IMG/VR virus record: IMGVR_UViG_3300042558_000331
Coordinates: 1 to 43,270 of that record
Direction: 5' to 3' (one strand)
Length of the DNA stretch: 43,270 bases
Source of the DNA: a virus
The notes under the pieces are model-generated. The model ran no database searches and was not told where the DNA came from. It saw nothing but the letters and a program-made list of their open reading frames with translations. Each line of letters opens with the position of its first letter. Positions within the stretch are counted from its first letter, which is position 1. Below are positions 1 to 8,628 of this stretch, one piece after another. The position numbers and the translations under genes were made by a program.

Positions 1-309
1 ATATACTGATAAATCTTCATATGTATCCTGCACCGATTCTCCTACCTCATCTGGCTGTCCTAGTACCACCAATTGCTTCAATCTTTGAACTTTATCATTG
101 ATTCTGAACCAAAGACCCGTAAGTGATAGCTTAACATCATCTTTCGTTTGCAATGCAGTACCTACGGAAATATTACCAGGTCCATAGTTTCTTTGCTTTT
201 TGCAAAATGTTTCATACATTTCGGCTTGAATTTTCTTAAATTCAGCCATCATTTCGGGGTAAACCCTTTCACAATGTTCTCTTGCTGTTTCTTCGTGGAT
301 TTCTGTCAT
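1..309 (-). CDS. DUF1599/Nmad1-like protein, 3' part cut off by window edge
   Basis: An ATG at 309 opens a frame that stays open to base 1, giving 103 codons with no stop, so the gene is partial at the window edge. The visible protein starts MTEIHEETAREHCERVYPEM. It carries a dYGpgNIsvG segment at about residues 41-50, then LTGLWFRINDKVQRLKQL, and near the edge an ES-x-x-DtyeDLsvY stretch. That order (aromatic/Gly segment, G-x-x-x-Ri-DK-x-Rl, then ES-x-x-D-x-x-x-D) is how I recognise the DUF1599 family, also called nucleotide modification associated domain 1. Members occur in phages and are linked by context to modified nucleotides; the reaction is not established. It lies downstream of the methyltransferase gene with a 9-base gap. 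Family call is from motif memory only. Confidence 0.6.
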   Translation of the reverse strand, partial: MTEIHEETAREHCERVYPEMMAEFKKIQAEMYETFCKKQRNYGPGNISVGTALQTKDDVKLSLTGLWFRINDKVQRLKQLVVLGQPDEVGESVQDTYEDLSVY

Positions 310-318
310 AACTGTTTT

Positions 319-966
319 TTATATTAAATTTAAATTGTCTGCTTCTACTCTTTGTAAGATTATAATAGAACCTACATTTTCTCTTATATTTGAAAATGAA
401 TGAATACGATATTCACCATTCTTTCTGACGAAATCCAATACTGCGTTTTGTAATTCTTTTTGTGTCCAAAAATCATCAATCATAATAAACTTAGCTTGCA
501 ATGATTTTGTTAATAGTAATTCTTCCAATAACATATCATAGGTATGAGTACTATCTAACCAAGCTAAATCAACTTTGAATCCCGTATTATGTAATTGAGT
601 AAGTAATTGAATACTATTAATATTTTGATAAAATATTTTATTATCATCATAATATTCATTAATGAAGTTTACACATCGCATTGATTGATTATCAGAATGT
701 GCATCGCATGTAAATAGTTTGAAATCTTCTAACGTTTCGTATAAAACGTAACTGAATGAACCATAATTGGTTCCTGTTTCTAAAATGGTAAATGGTTTTT
801 CTGCAATAAGAAATTCCCTCATAAATGTAGTACCACGTCTAGAGTTATTTAGGTCGTACTCTGAAATACCATCGATACTTCCGGCATTTCCACCCCAACC
901 CATTCTATTGTTTAGGCTTTCATTTATAAGGAATTCGTAAACTGGTCCTTGGTAAATATCCTTCAT
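319..966 (-). CDS. Class I SAM-dependent methyltransferase (Methyltransf_24-like)
   Basis: 215 aa. A glycine-rich SAM-binding loop, ILETGTNYG, lies at residues 61-69. An acidic residue follows the second strand (CDAHSD, D88), and VDLAWLDSTHTYDMLLEEL at 132-150 contains the D-x-x-H pattern (D138, H141) typical of Methyltransf_24 and related small-molecule or sugar methyltransferases. FIMIDDFW at 160-167 is a further core strand. Length suits a single Rossmann-type domain without a target-recognition domain, so a DNA methyltransferase is less likely. Substrate cannot be read from sequence; sugar or small-molecule O-methylation is the usual role of this group. It follows the 138-aa gene after 56 bases and precedes the DUF1599-like gene, so the three are probably co-transcribed. 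Confidence 0.7.
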   Translation of the reverse strand: MKDIYQGPVYEFLINESLNNRMGWGGNAGSIDGISEYDLNNSRRGTTFMREFLIAEKPFTILETGTNYGSFSYVLYETLEDFKLFTCDAHSDNQSMRCVNFINEYYDDNKIFYQNINSIQLLTQLHNTGFKVDLAWLDSTHTYDMLLEELLLTKSLQAKFIMIDDFWTQKELQNAVLDFVRKNGEYRIHSFSNIRENVGSIIILQRVEADNLNLI

Positions 967-1022
967 AATTTATTAAATTGTTTATTTCAACAAATATAAT
1001 AAATTAATTCGGAATTTCCAAA

Positions 1023-1439
1023 TTAAAAAGTATCAATATTTAAATCCGATAGATTTAAATTTTTAAATACCTTTGTAGGGATTTTTTTGTAGCCGTAATT
1101 TGATGTGGTAATAATACAATTTCTATACTCATTCCAATCTAATTGGTATGTAGTATCTAATTGACCGCCTGTTTTAGATTTAATAACTTCGTTTAAGGCG
1201 TTGATTGTGTATATAGTATTCGATTGCTTCTTTCTATGAACTAAAATAGTTTTCCATTGAGAATCTATTGGAGCAGAACCTTTTTCTACATTATATGTTA
1301 TAAACAAATCGTTTTCCGCAATCTTACTTTCTAATACAAATATATTAGGATTTATAAGTGTATAGTTTCTTAATACAAATTCTAAAGATGTATCTAATTC
1401 GTTTCTATATGTGAACAAACATAAAAGTTGTGTATTCAT
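1023..1439 (-). CDS. Hypothetical protein
   Basis: 138 aa, starting MNTQLLCLFTYRNELDTSLE. No signal peptide, membrane segment or catalytic motif that I recognise. The pattern of alternating hydrophobic residues (for example NPNIFVLESKIAENDLFITYNV) suggests a small alpha/beta fold. Its ATG lies three bases after the stop of the 721-aa gene, so the two are almost certainly co-transcribed and probably translationally coupled. Function unknown. Confidence 0.75.
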   Translation of the reverse strand: MNTQLLCLFTYRNELDTSLEFVLRNYTLINPNIFVLESKIAENDLFITYNVEKGSAPIDSQWKTILVHRKKQSNTIYTINALNEVIKSKTGGQLDTTYQLDWNEYRNCIITTSNYGYKKIPTKVFKNLNLSDLNIDTF

Positions 1440-1442
1440 TTT

Positions 1443-3608
1443 TTATCTTTTCTTTTTATCACACGATACGATGTGTGATGGATTTACGTTATTAGGAGTC
1501 ATCCATACTTTACCCTCAAATTTACTGAATTTAAATCCAGGATTATATGACCAACTCATACAACATTTATTAACAATACCATCTAACTCTTCGTTTTTAA
1601 CTGCTCCCGTTCTTTCGTTAACTGTACTTCTTTCGTTAGAAAAATAATTGAAATCCGTATCATTATTATTAATTGTTTCTATACTTGCTCCAGCTAATGC
1701 GTGCAATCTTAATAACTTTTTATATTCCATTTTTTCTTTATCATTCAATGGTCCAACTCCATTTCTCATTGCTGTTTGAAAAGCGCTTTCAGATTGCTTA
1801 TCAGCTTGTGCCATAATACGATTGTATTCATCCTTTGTAATTATGTTGTTTTTTAAAGCCCAATTTAGGTGAAACATTATCTGCTTTTCTTTTTTCACCA
1901 TATCTTGTACAGATGGTGGATATTTTGCATCTTTACTTCTACCATATACAAATTGATGTACACCCAATAAACTCTCTAATACAACTTTTGTTTCAGGGTG
2001 TTTGTATTCGGTTTGGTCTACTTTGGAATCACTTTGTCCTGCACCACCTTCTGCGAATTTAACACTTGAACCACCCACTAATACTAATGATGTTTTAATC
2101 ATTTTAAAATTATCCGCAACTGCTTGTGCTATGTTTCCTGATTTAGGGAATTTAAAGTTTGGTTCTTTAAATGCTATTACATCTGATACTTTAAATGTTT
2201 CAGAAGAAGGTAAGAACGCTTGATATCCTCTACCAATCATTTTTGAAAATACAATTACCTCCAACAAATCGGGAACCGCTGTTCTAAAATCTTTATTTAA
2301 AGTCATTGCGCTTAGTAAATCATCCAATTCTTTTTCAAAATTTGGATTACTACCATTTTGATTAAATTGTATAGATTTAAATCTATCCATAATCATTCTT
2401 TGTTCCTTTGTTATTCCACCGCTTTCTTTAAATAATTGTTCAAATCGTTTTATGTATAGATTTTTTACATTATCAAATGTAGATTGTCTACCTTCAGGTG
2501 TAGATGTATCACCAAAATCAACAATTTCAAACTTTCCGGCTTTCTTCATCATCTCCAATTGCTTATTGTATCTTCTCAATGATGCAATTGTAGCTTTTGC
2601 TTCAACTTCGGCATCCGGTACTCCGTTCTTCTTTAAAAGTAATGCCAACTCTCTTAATTTTGGCACTGGCACCGGCTTATGTCTAACTCCATCGATTATT
2701 ATAGAACCATCTTTTTCTTCTTTAATTACAACATCTTTACGTGCTGGGGTAACTTTGTTTGGAACTGCTTGTTTTTTACCCATAGCCCCTTCCTGTGCTT
2801 TGGTTGATTGTAATCCAAATGATTGAGTAAGTTGTTTTAATTCTTCTCTTTTTGAGCTAGGGAATGTTACTTTTTTATGTTTCTTAAAGTTTCCAGGAGT
2901 TGCGTTTGCTATATATAATGTAGCTTCACCTGATTTATCTTTGAATGCTACAAAATTTTGTAATAATTCTTTTTCTTGTGCACTAACTTTTTGACCCGAT
3001 ATCATTTTCTCAAAGCCTGAAAGTAATGTTTTAATTCCCTTTTCTCCTAAACTCTTTTTTAATTCAGGCGAAAAATCTTTGTTAATAACTTGAGCTAAAG
3101 CGGCTGTTCTTTTCGCAACATCATCAGGTTTTAGATTTAAATTAGATGTAGTAGTTGTTTCTGGTTCAGAATCATTACCAAATACTTTACCACCCTTTCC
3201 TTTACCAAATACATTTGGTTTTTCTTCATCATCAGGACCGGCATCAATCATATCGATATCCTTATTACTAAATCCGGCTGCTTTAAATTTATTTTTTGCT
3301 ATATTGTAGGCTTGTGATTTTTTATCATACCCCAACGCAGTTGCTATTGTTACTTGTCTTTCGGTTTCTGGGTTTGTAAATGTTTGAGCTAATACCGTAT
3401 CGATATCTTGTCCTTGAGCTTTTGGTACTCTTCTAGGTTTGGATGTTGCCTTTTCTTTTAAACTATTAATAGCTTTAGAATTGTATATACGTTTTTCTTC
3501 TAAGATGGTAACTAATTCATCTAAGTGTTCTTCGTTTGTTAAATCAACAATCCCAGTAGGAACTCTGTAACTTAATTCCAATAATATTTCTTCGAAATTT
3601 GGAGTCAT
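1443..3608 (-). CDS. Large hypothetical protein, possibly virion-associated
   Basis: 721 aa, not recognised. The N-terminal 50 residues (FEEILLELSYRVPTGIVDLT onward) form a compact predicted-helical domain. Residues about 50-300 are Lys/Gly/Asp-rich and low in hydrophobics, suggesting a flexible linker (GKGKGGKVFGND). The C-terminal 400 residues look folded and helical (for example PDLLEVIVFSKMIGRGYQAF). The C-terminus has an unusual CCMSWSYNPGF segment and a basic KKKR tail. No transmembrane helix or nuclease motif seen. It sits in the late operon after the polymerase gene, with the ATATTTATA motif about 37 bases upstream of its ATG. Domain order (small N-terminal domain, linker, large helical domain) would suit a structural or morphogenetic protein, but that is only a guess from location. 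Confidence 0.75.
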   Translation of the reverse strand: MTPNFEEILLELSYRVPTGIVDLTNEEHLDELVTILEEKRIYNSKAINSLKEKATSKPRRVPKAQGQDIDTVLAQTFTNPETERQVTIATALGYDKKSQAYNIAKNKFKAAGFSNKDIDMIDAGPDDEEKPNVFGKGKGGKVFGNDSEPETTTTSNLNLKPDDVAKRTAALAQVINKDFSPELKKSLGEKGIKTLLSGFEKMISGQKVSAQEKELLQNFVAFKDKSGEATLYIANATPGNFKKHKKVTFPSSKREELKQLTQSFGLQSTKAQEGAMGKKQAVPNKVTPARKDVVIKEEKDGSIIIDGVRHKPVPVPKLRELALLLKKNGVPDAEVEAKATIASLRRYNKQLEMMKKAGKFEIVDFGDTSTPEGRQSTFDNVKNLYIKRFEQLFKESGGITKEQRMIMDRFKSIQFNQNGSNPNFEKELDDLLSAMTLNKDFRTAVPDLLEVIVFSKMIGRGYQAFLPSSETFKVSDVIAFKEPNFKFPKSGNIAQAVADNFKMIKTSLVLVGGSSVKFAEGGAGQSDSKVDQTEYKHPETKVVLESLLGVHQFVYGRSKDAKYPPSVQDMVKKEKQIMFHLNWALKNNIITKDEYNRIMAQADKQSESAFQTAMRNGVGPLNDKEKMEYKKLLRLHALAGASIETINNNDTDFNYFSNERSTVNERTGAVKNEELDGIVNKCCMSWSYNPGFKFSKFEGKVWMTPNNVNPSHIVSCDKKKR

Positions 3609-3644
3609 TCTTTATTGCGTGTTTGTTCTTATATAATTATATGA

Positions 3645-3654
3645 TATAAATATA
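3645..3654 (-). promoter_or_regulatory. ATATTTATA motif upstream of the 721-aa gene
   Basis: Coding-strand TATATTTATA, 37 bases upstream of the ATG at 3608 in the 51-base gap after the polymerase gene. Confidence 0.4.
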
Positions 3655-3659
3655 AAGTT

Positions 3660-4925
3660 TTATTGTATTACAACTAAATTATCGTAATTACTTCCTTCAT
3701 ATGCTCGGACAGGAAATCCACCCCTCTCCAATGCCGTAGTTAATTCCTTCAATAGATTATCTCTATCTTGCGGATGTACATCAATTAAGAACGCATCGTA
3801 GGTATATAGTATCATTTTTGACCTTCTCCCATCACACCATTTCAGTACCTCATCAATCTTAGTATAATTGATTTCAGTTTCCAACGCCTGAAGCAGATAG
3901 TTGAATACCTTTTGTTCGTTTGGAGTTTCGATTCGTTGGAATGGGATTTCCCTCTTATAAAGAGGTGTCGTTAAACGGCCGGATATTACGAATTTTTGGT
4001 AAACCGATTGAATGTATTCATTTACCTTTTGAAAGAATGGAATGGTTTTCGCAAATTCATCCAATCCCCCATAAAGATATCGGAACGATAGGGCTTTAGA
4101 TTCTTCGGTCGTAACCCCATAATATTTTGCTAAATGTTCGTGCGCAGTTTCTCCTTCGGGAAATACATACCCCACCATCTTTCCAATGATACGGATGTGA
4201 TAGGATTCATAATCGAATTGAATCAAAGTACCCCCCTTAAACCTACTCACTATATTACTCCTACTACCATCGGATTTATTCATCGCAGCCCAATTAACCC
4301 CTAAGTGTCTATTGCTCGGTCTACCCGTTATCGTATATGGATTGTATTTTGTGTACGCAAATCCTTTGGGCAAATACTCATTATTGAAATGAAATCTATC
4401 AATAAATTTTTCTTCTTCGACTTTCACCCCAGCCCCCTCCAGCCTCCCTAATATTTTAATGGATTCTGAATATTTTCTATACCAAGGTTTGATATTTGAA
4501 ATTAATGGAATTTGTCTTAAAACTTCGTACCATCTCATTAGTGGTACACAATCATTTAGATATTTAAAGTCGCTTCTATACCCCTTATAAACCTCTTCAG
4601 CGAACTCATTGAGTATGAATGGTTTACCATACTCTTCAAAATAAACCCACTCATAATCAAGTCCTTTACTACCAATATATCGATTGCCAAAAACCAATGT
4701 GTTTTCGTTTGCAAACATACTCAATGCGGCTTGCCTACATTGACTTGCATCTATATGATTGAAATTTATAATGTAATCGGAATTATTGGTTCTCACATAT
4801 GCAAATGATATCGAAGTATCATATTCATGTGCTTTCGGAGAACTCCATACGGGTACTAACAAATCTACTTTTGGGTTAGATTTGTAAAATTCCAATAGGG
4901 CATTATTTGTTTCGATTAAATTCAT
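3660..4925 (-). CDS. Compact family A DNA polymerase (PolA-like), no 5'-3' exonuclease
   Basis: 421 aa. Palm and fingers motifs of family A polymerases appear in order. The template-grip segment is TITGRPSNRHLGVNWAAM at 198-215. Motif A is DYESYHIRI with D238 (canonical DYSQIELR). The O-helix motif B is KALSFRYLYGG at 277-287, keeping the Lys, Phe and Tyr-Gly positions of KAINFGIIYG. A thumb/palm helix, NEQKVFNYLLQALETEI, lies at 336-352. Motif C is YTYDAFLI with D377; the usual His-Asp-Glu is Tyr-Asp-Ala, so the catalytic Asp is kept but its neighbours are changed. The N-terminal ~150 residues have the size of a reduced 3'-5' exonuclease-like domain, but I cannot identify its catalytic carboxylates. 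It is much shorter than Klenow (about 600 aa). Flanked by the oxygenase (38-base gap) and the 721-aa gene. Probably an active or accessory polymerase; reduced processivity or a repair role is possible. Confidence 0.8.
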   Translation of the reverse strand: MNLIETNNALLEFYKSNPKVDLLVPVWSSPKAHEYDTSISFAYVRTNNSDYIINFNHIDASQCRQAALSMFANENTLVFGNRYIGSKGLDYEWVYFEEYGKPFILNEFAEEVYKGYRSDFKYLNDCVPLMRWYEVLRQIPLISNIKPWYRKYSESIKILGRLEGAGVKVEEEKFIDRFHFNNEYLPKGFAYTKYNPYTITGRPSNRHLGVNWAAMNKSDGSRSNIVSRFKGGTLIQFDYESYHIRIIGKMVGYVFPEGETAHEHLAKYYGVTTEESKALSFRYLYGGLDEFAKTIPFFQKVNEYIQSVYQKFVISGRLTTPLYKREIPFQRIETPNEQKVFNYLLQALETEINYTKIDEVLKWCDGRRSKMILYTYDAFLIDVHPQDRDNLLKELTTALERGGFPVRAYEGSNYDNLVVIQ

Positions 4926-4963
4926 ACCCTACAAAGATACTAAATTTTTATTAAATTACCAAA

Positions 4964-5725
4964 CTATTCTCCCCAATATTTTTGTCTTAATTCGTAAACA
5001 TCGATTGGTTCTCTTTTCATATGCTCACCTTGTCTAAGGAAACCACCTTTAACCATATATCCACTTAGAATGGAATATCTCGATGTTGTACCATTATTGG
5101 TATCAGAACCATGCACTAAATGTGAATGTATTAAAAATGCCTGCCCTTTCTTTAATTTAGCATATATCTTTGGAAAATTATGTCCTTCCGGCATTTTAGA
5201 TGCTTTACCTCTTTCGTTTCTCCAATGACCTGGATTTGTCTTAACTCTCTCCTCATCCACTTCAATATCCAATAGTGGTAAATAGTGAGAAGCCTCATAC
5301 GCCCATAATCCACCATTACTTTCATCCGATGGGTCTAATGATATTGATATATTTGCAATCTTATTCCATCCAGCTTGCGAATAGAACCCATCCTGATGAG
5401 CATCTCTACCTAATTCACCAACTGGTTTAAAATATGCCCAAGTCTGAACACCCTGAACTTCTGAACCAAATAGTAGTTCCATCATCTCTATTGCTTTAGG
5501 ATGTGCTAACATTTTATTTACCAATTCGGATTCTTTATGCGGATGCATATATGGTTCGTATTCTCCCCACTTTTCATCGGATTGGTTTCTAGCTATTCTT
5601 AATCTATCCAATTCAGCTATTACTTCATCTACTTCACTTTCGGTAAGAAAATCAACAATTGCGTAACCTTTATATTTCCAATCGTGCAATAAATGTTCAG
5701 CTTCAGATTGTGTAATATGTTTCAT
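4964..5725 (-). CDS. Fe(II)/2-oxoglutarate-dependent oxygenase, PhyH family
   Basis: 253 aa. The iron-binding triad is visible: H110-Q-D112 (HQDGFYSQAGW) and a distal His at H205 in LIHSHLVHGSDTNNG, followed by R216 in SRYSIL, the expected 2-oxoglutarate-binding basic residue. The N-terminal DWKYKGYAIVDFLTESEVDE segment is the usual entry strand/helix of phytanoyl-CoA dioxygenase-like proteins, and the length is normal. Such enzymes hydroxylate small molecules, sugars, lipids or halogenated compounds; the phage substrate is unknown. The ATG overlaps the stop of the upstream 124-aa gene (TAATG), so translation is coupled to a tail-region gene. Marine and freshwater phages often carry 2OG oxygenases; hydroxylation of a host metabolite or of a virion component are both open. 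Confidence 0.85.
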   Translation of the reverse strand: MKHITQSEAEHLLHDWKYKGYAIVDFLTESEVDEVIAELDRLRIARNQSDEKWGEYEPYMHPHKESELVNKMLAHPKAIEMMELLFGSEVQGVQTWAYFKPVGELGRDAHQDGFYSQAGWNKIANISISLDPSDESNGGLWAYEASHYLPLLDIEVDEERVKTNPGHWRNERGKASKMPEGHNFPKIYAKLKKGQAFLIHSHLVHGSDTNNGTTSRYSILSGYMVKGGFLRQGEHMKREPIDVYELRQKYWGE

Positions 5726-6099
5726 TATTTATAAAATTGTTTTAGGTTTGGTAAATATAACGAAATATTTTTAATTTTCAAAGAAATTATAGATAAAGAT
5801 GCTTTATTGGATTCAATAACTCCTTTATCTATTAAGTTACCATTGGAATCATATACCATACCCAAAGGACCGGAAATTCTCCATCTCATACTTACTGCTA
5901 TCCAATATGGATTTTCCAAATAATCTGCATATTCCGTTTGAGATACCTCATACACAAATCCATTAACATCGCTTACCCTTTGTATAAAATACCTAAGTAG
6001 GTATGCATCCGTATAATCATTATTGGTCGGAGATGGCACAATAGTATTTGGCGATTTTAATGAAAATGATTCCTTACTACTAACTAAATCTTTATACAT
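5725..6099 (-). CDS. Hypothetical protein in baseplate region
   Basis: 124 aa, starting MYKDLVSSKESFSLKSPNTI. The central part (LLRYFIQRVSDVNGFVYEVS, then YWIAVSMRWRISGPLG) is rich in beta-type and aromatic residues, consistent with a small structural domain. No known motif recognised. It starts two bases after the hub-like gene ends and overlaps the oxygenase start. Position next to the hub suggests a baseplate or tail-tip component; this is inference from synteny only. Confidence 0.75.
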   Translation of the reverse strand: MYKDLVSSKESFSLKSPNTIVPSPTNNDYTDAYLLRYFIQRVSDVNGFVYEVSQTEYADYLENPYWIAVSMRWRISGPLGMVYDSNGNLIDKGVIESNKASLSIISLKIKNISLYLPNLKQFYK

Positions 6100-6101
6100 A
6101 A

Positions 6102-8321
6102 TTAACTTTTTGGTGAAACGGCTTCAACATTAATTCTATATCCTGCTTCAATGGTTGTTTTCCAACCACTATCATCTAAACCTTGCTTTACGTTCGTAAT
6201 TTGAAATATACCATTTTTATTATACGTTTCTGGTATACCATCTATTTGAAAATATTCACCACAACTCAATCCGGCTAATCCATCTATTGCCAATGATATT
6301 TCTAAAAATGTTAAAGCAGAACCTTTCTTTTCCGGATTGATTTTTTCTTTAATTAAACCTTTATCTAAAAATATAAGAGTTTTATTTTCTTTACCAATTT
6401 TAAATTTAATAGATTTTCTTTTAACAACTTCTTGTAGATTTTCCGTTTCCTTAGATGCTTCACCCTTTTTGGCTTGAGGCGTTAAATTAAATGTTGTGGA
6501 TTTTTGCTTATTATTTACTGCCGCATTTACTACAATTGCTTTTTCTACTTCGTTTACTGAAAAATATCCATCAGAGTTTCTTGCATACGACATGTCGAAT
6601 AAGGTATATGCATCATCTTTTAATTCCGTATTATTTGAACCAGTCAATTCTTGTCCAGCCATTATATTATCTAAATTCAATTGAGCTTGATACAATGCTT
6701 GTGCTTGAGCTAATTCACCTAATTCCATTGAAAAACTAAATTCTCTTACGATACTACCAATTGGTCCTATTTTGAATCTATATGCTTTTTGTTGTTCGGT
6801 TATACTTTCCGGCTTAGTATATAATTTATAATCCATTATTTGTAAAGCTTTTCCGCCAGGACCTCCTTCATCATTGATAGTCATCAACTCCAATTTACAT
6901 AATCCATAGGTATTATCATTTACCAATCCTAATATTCCATTTATAAAATCGGCTTGAGAGAATGATTGATTGTAAATCGATAGTACCGCTTCATATTTAA
7001 AAAATACATTTAATAGATTTCCATATACTTTATCCGATGATAGGTTTTTTGTTACATCGTTTAAATCTTTTAATATATTAACATCTTTTAAATTAAAACT
7101 TTTACCATTTATCGAACAATCTTCTGTTGGGTCACCATCTATAACCAATACATTTTTTTTATTTGCATCAGATATAAATTTAAACTTTGGAAGTTTATTT
7201 GGTAGAATGATATCTTCTGATGATGATATCATAAATTTATCCGAATTCATTGGTATTACCGGCTTAGTTTTGTCACCATTTTCAAAATAATTTATTTTTA
7301 TTTTCTCACTGTTCGATTTAAATGATTGCGAATTTTGAAGTAATTCTAATAATAATTTAAAAGAAACATATTCATCATATGATACAACTTTATCTTTTTC
7401 TTTTGCATTCATCATATGCCAATTGAAAAATTCATTTTTCCACGTTGCTTCATCCAATGCTATTATATTCGGTAAATTAAAATCAGCCGATACTCTTCTT
7501 AACCATGTATTGTATGGAGGTTCTTCGTTTGTTCCTTTTTTTGGTATACTCGAATCCGTATTAGTTTGTTTGATTGGCATCCATAATTGTAATTCGTTTC
7601 CGGCGGAGATATCTAAAGTGATATCATATGTACCATCTTCGGCTGGACCATAGTTGAATCCCGTAACCTTTCCTGCCATATAATCATAGTTACCATCAGT
7701 TTTTTCCAAATTGGCTACATAATTACTTTTAGCTATTTTGGCATCATCAAATAGTGCTGCAAATTCTTTTACATACACATCGTGTTTCTTTTTTGCAAAT
7801 AACAATGTATCTATATCAGTTTTACCAACAATATCAGTATTCCATCCGTATTCTAAAATTACATTCATAGATGGTCTGCAAAAGAAAAGGTCAAACATTT
7901 CTAATTGCTTCAAAGAAAAACACTTAATCTTTATATGAGCTTCCTTTAAAGTATTGTTACCACCATCGGTATCTATTTCTACCGATTGAATTATTGGTGT
8001 GGAGATTTTTCTATTAGTTTCACCTTTTATAACAATTGGAACACCATCTAAATCATATCCCAATATAGTATCAGATGTTTGATACAATTTTGAAAATTCA
8101 CTTTGATTTGATATTACACATCCTCTAAATGAAGTCGACTTATCATATGAACCATCTTTAATCAGTTTTTTTACATTCGCATCATCAGCTTTTGTAACAA
8201 CTGCACCAGATGACATAATTACAAATGGGGATAATCTAAAATTTTCATATGAAAGTTTTTCCCTATCTTCTAATTTCTTTTTAACCCAAGGCTTTATTGG
8301 TGCTATAAATGGAAATGACAT
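6102..8321 (-). CDS. Probable baseplate hub protein (gp27/gpD-like)
   Basis: 739 aa. It follows the LysM-type baseplate protein by four bases, the order seen for tail protein X-like and hub proteins in many contractile phages. The N-terminal half holds beta-rich stretches such as SVEIDTDGGNNTLKEAHIKI and MNVILEYGWNTDI that resemble hub tube-like domains. The last 50 residues (GEYFQIDGIPETYNKNGIF, then ITNVKQGLDDSGWKTTIEAG) match the closing strand pattern of hub proteins, in which an 'F-x-I-t-x-V-x-x-x-l-x-x-x-G-W-x-T-x-I' segment precedes the end. Long for the family (T4 gp27 is 391 aa), with an insertion around residues 260-450 that is Lys/Asn-rich. No lysozyme domain is seen, so it is not a gp5 fusion. 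Alternative: another large baseplate wedge protein. Confidence 0.6.
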   Translation of the reverse strand: MSFPFIAPIKPWVKKKLEDREKLSYENFRLSPFVIMSSGAVVTKADDANVKKLIKDGSYDKSTSFRGCVISNQSEFSKLYQTSDTILGYDLDGVPIVIKGETNRKISTPIIQSVEIDTDGGNNTLKEAHIKIKCFSLKQLEMFDLFFCRPSMNVILEYGWNTDIVGKTDIDTLLFAKKKHDVYVKEFAALFDDAKIAKSNYVANLEKTDGNYDYMAGKVTGFNYGPAEDGTYDITLDISAGNELQLWMPIKQTNTDSSIPKKGTNEEPPYNTWLRRVSADFNLPNIIALDEATWKNEFFNWHMMNAKEKDKVVSYDEYVSFKLLLELLQNSQSFKSNSEKIKINYFENGDKTKPVIPMNSDKFMISSSEDIILPNKLPKFKFISDANKKNVLVIDGDPTEDCSINGKSFNLKDVNILKDLNDVTKNLSSDKVYGNLLNVFFKYEAVLSIYNQSFSQADFINGILGLVNDNTYGLCKLELMTINDEGGPGGKALQIMDYKLYTKPESITEQQKAYRFKIGPIGSIVREFSFSMELGELAQAQALYQAQLNLDNIMAGQELTGSNNTELKDDAYTLFDMSYARNSDGYFSVNEVEKAIVVNAAVNNKQKSTTFNLTPQAKKGEASKETENLQEVVKRKSIKFKIGKENKTLIFLDKGLIKEKINPEKKGSALTFLEISLAIDGLAGLSCGEYFQIDGIPETYNKNGIFQITNVKQGLDDSGWKTTIEAGYRINVEAVSPKS

Positions 8322-8325
8322 ATGC

Positions 8326-8628
8326 TTATTTATTTATCTTTTCTAAATCATTTAAAATTTGAGATAGATTAGATGGGATTCTAAGCTGTAATCCTTCTTT
8401 TACATAAAATGATGCATCATTTATGTTATTTGCTACTGCTATAACCCACCATAGAGTTCTATCTCCATAGTATTTGTGTGCCAATAAATCCAATCTATCC
8501 GTTGATTCGGAAATTACATATAAATCATTATCAGTTGGCTTTATCTTTGGATAGATAATGCTTCCCAAATATGTTTTCTTAGTAGAAGATTCCGTTTGTA
8601 TAGTTGAATATGTATATCTATTTGCCAT
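8326..8628 (-). CDS. LysM-domain baseplate protein (gp53 / tail protein X-like)
   Basis: 100 aa. Residues about 35-90 form a LysM-like module: the segment DLYVISESTDRLDLLAHKYYGD is followed by LWWVIAVANNINDASFYVKE and then GLQLRIPS. The layout 'y-x-v-x-x-x-D-x-L-d-x-l-A-x-x-x-Y-G-d-x-x-l-W-w-x-I-a-x-a-N' followed by 'l-x-x-G-x-x-l-x-I-P' is standard for phage LysM tail proteins such as P2 gpX and for the T4 gp53 baseplate wedge protein. It acts in baseplate assembly rather than cell-wall hydrolysis, since no hydrolase domain is attached. Its ATG overlaps the stop of the 456-aa gene (TAATG) and it is four bases upstream of the hub-like gene, so all three are probably made together. Confidence 0.8.
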   Translation of the reverse strand: MANRYTYSTIQTESSTKKTYLGSIIYPKIKPTDNDLYVISESTDRLDLLAHKYYGDRTLWWVIAVANNINDASFYVKEGLQLRIPSNLSQILNDLEKINK

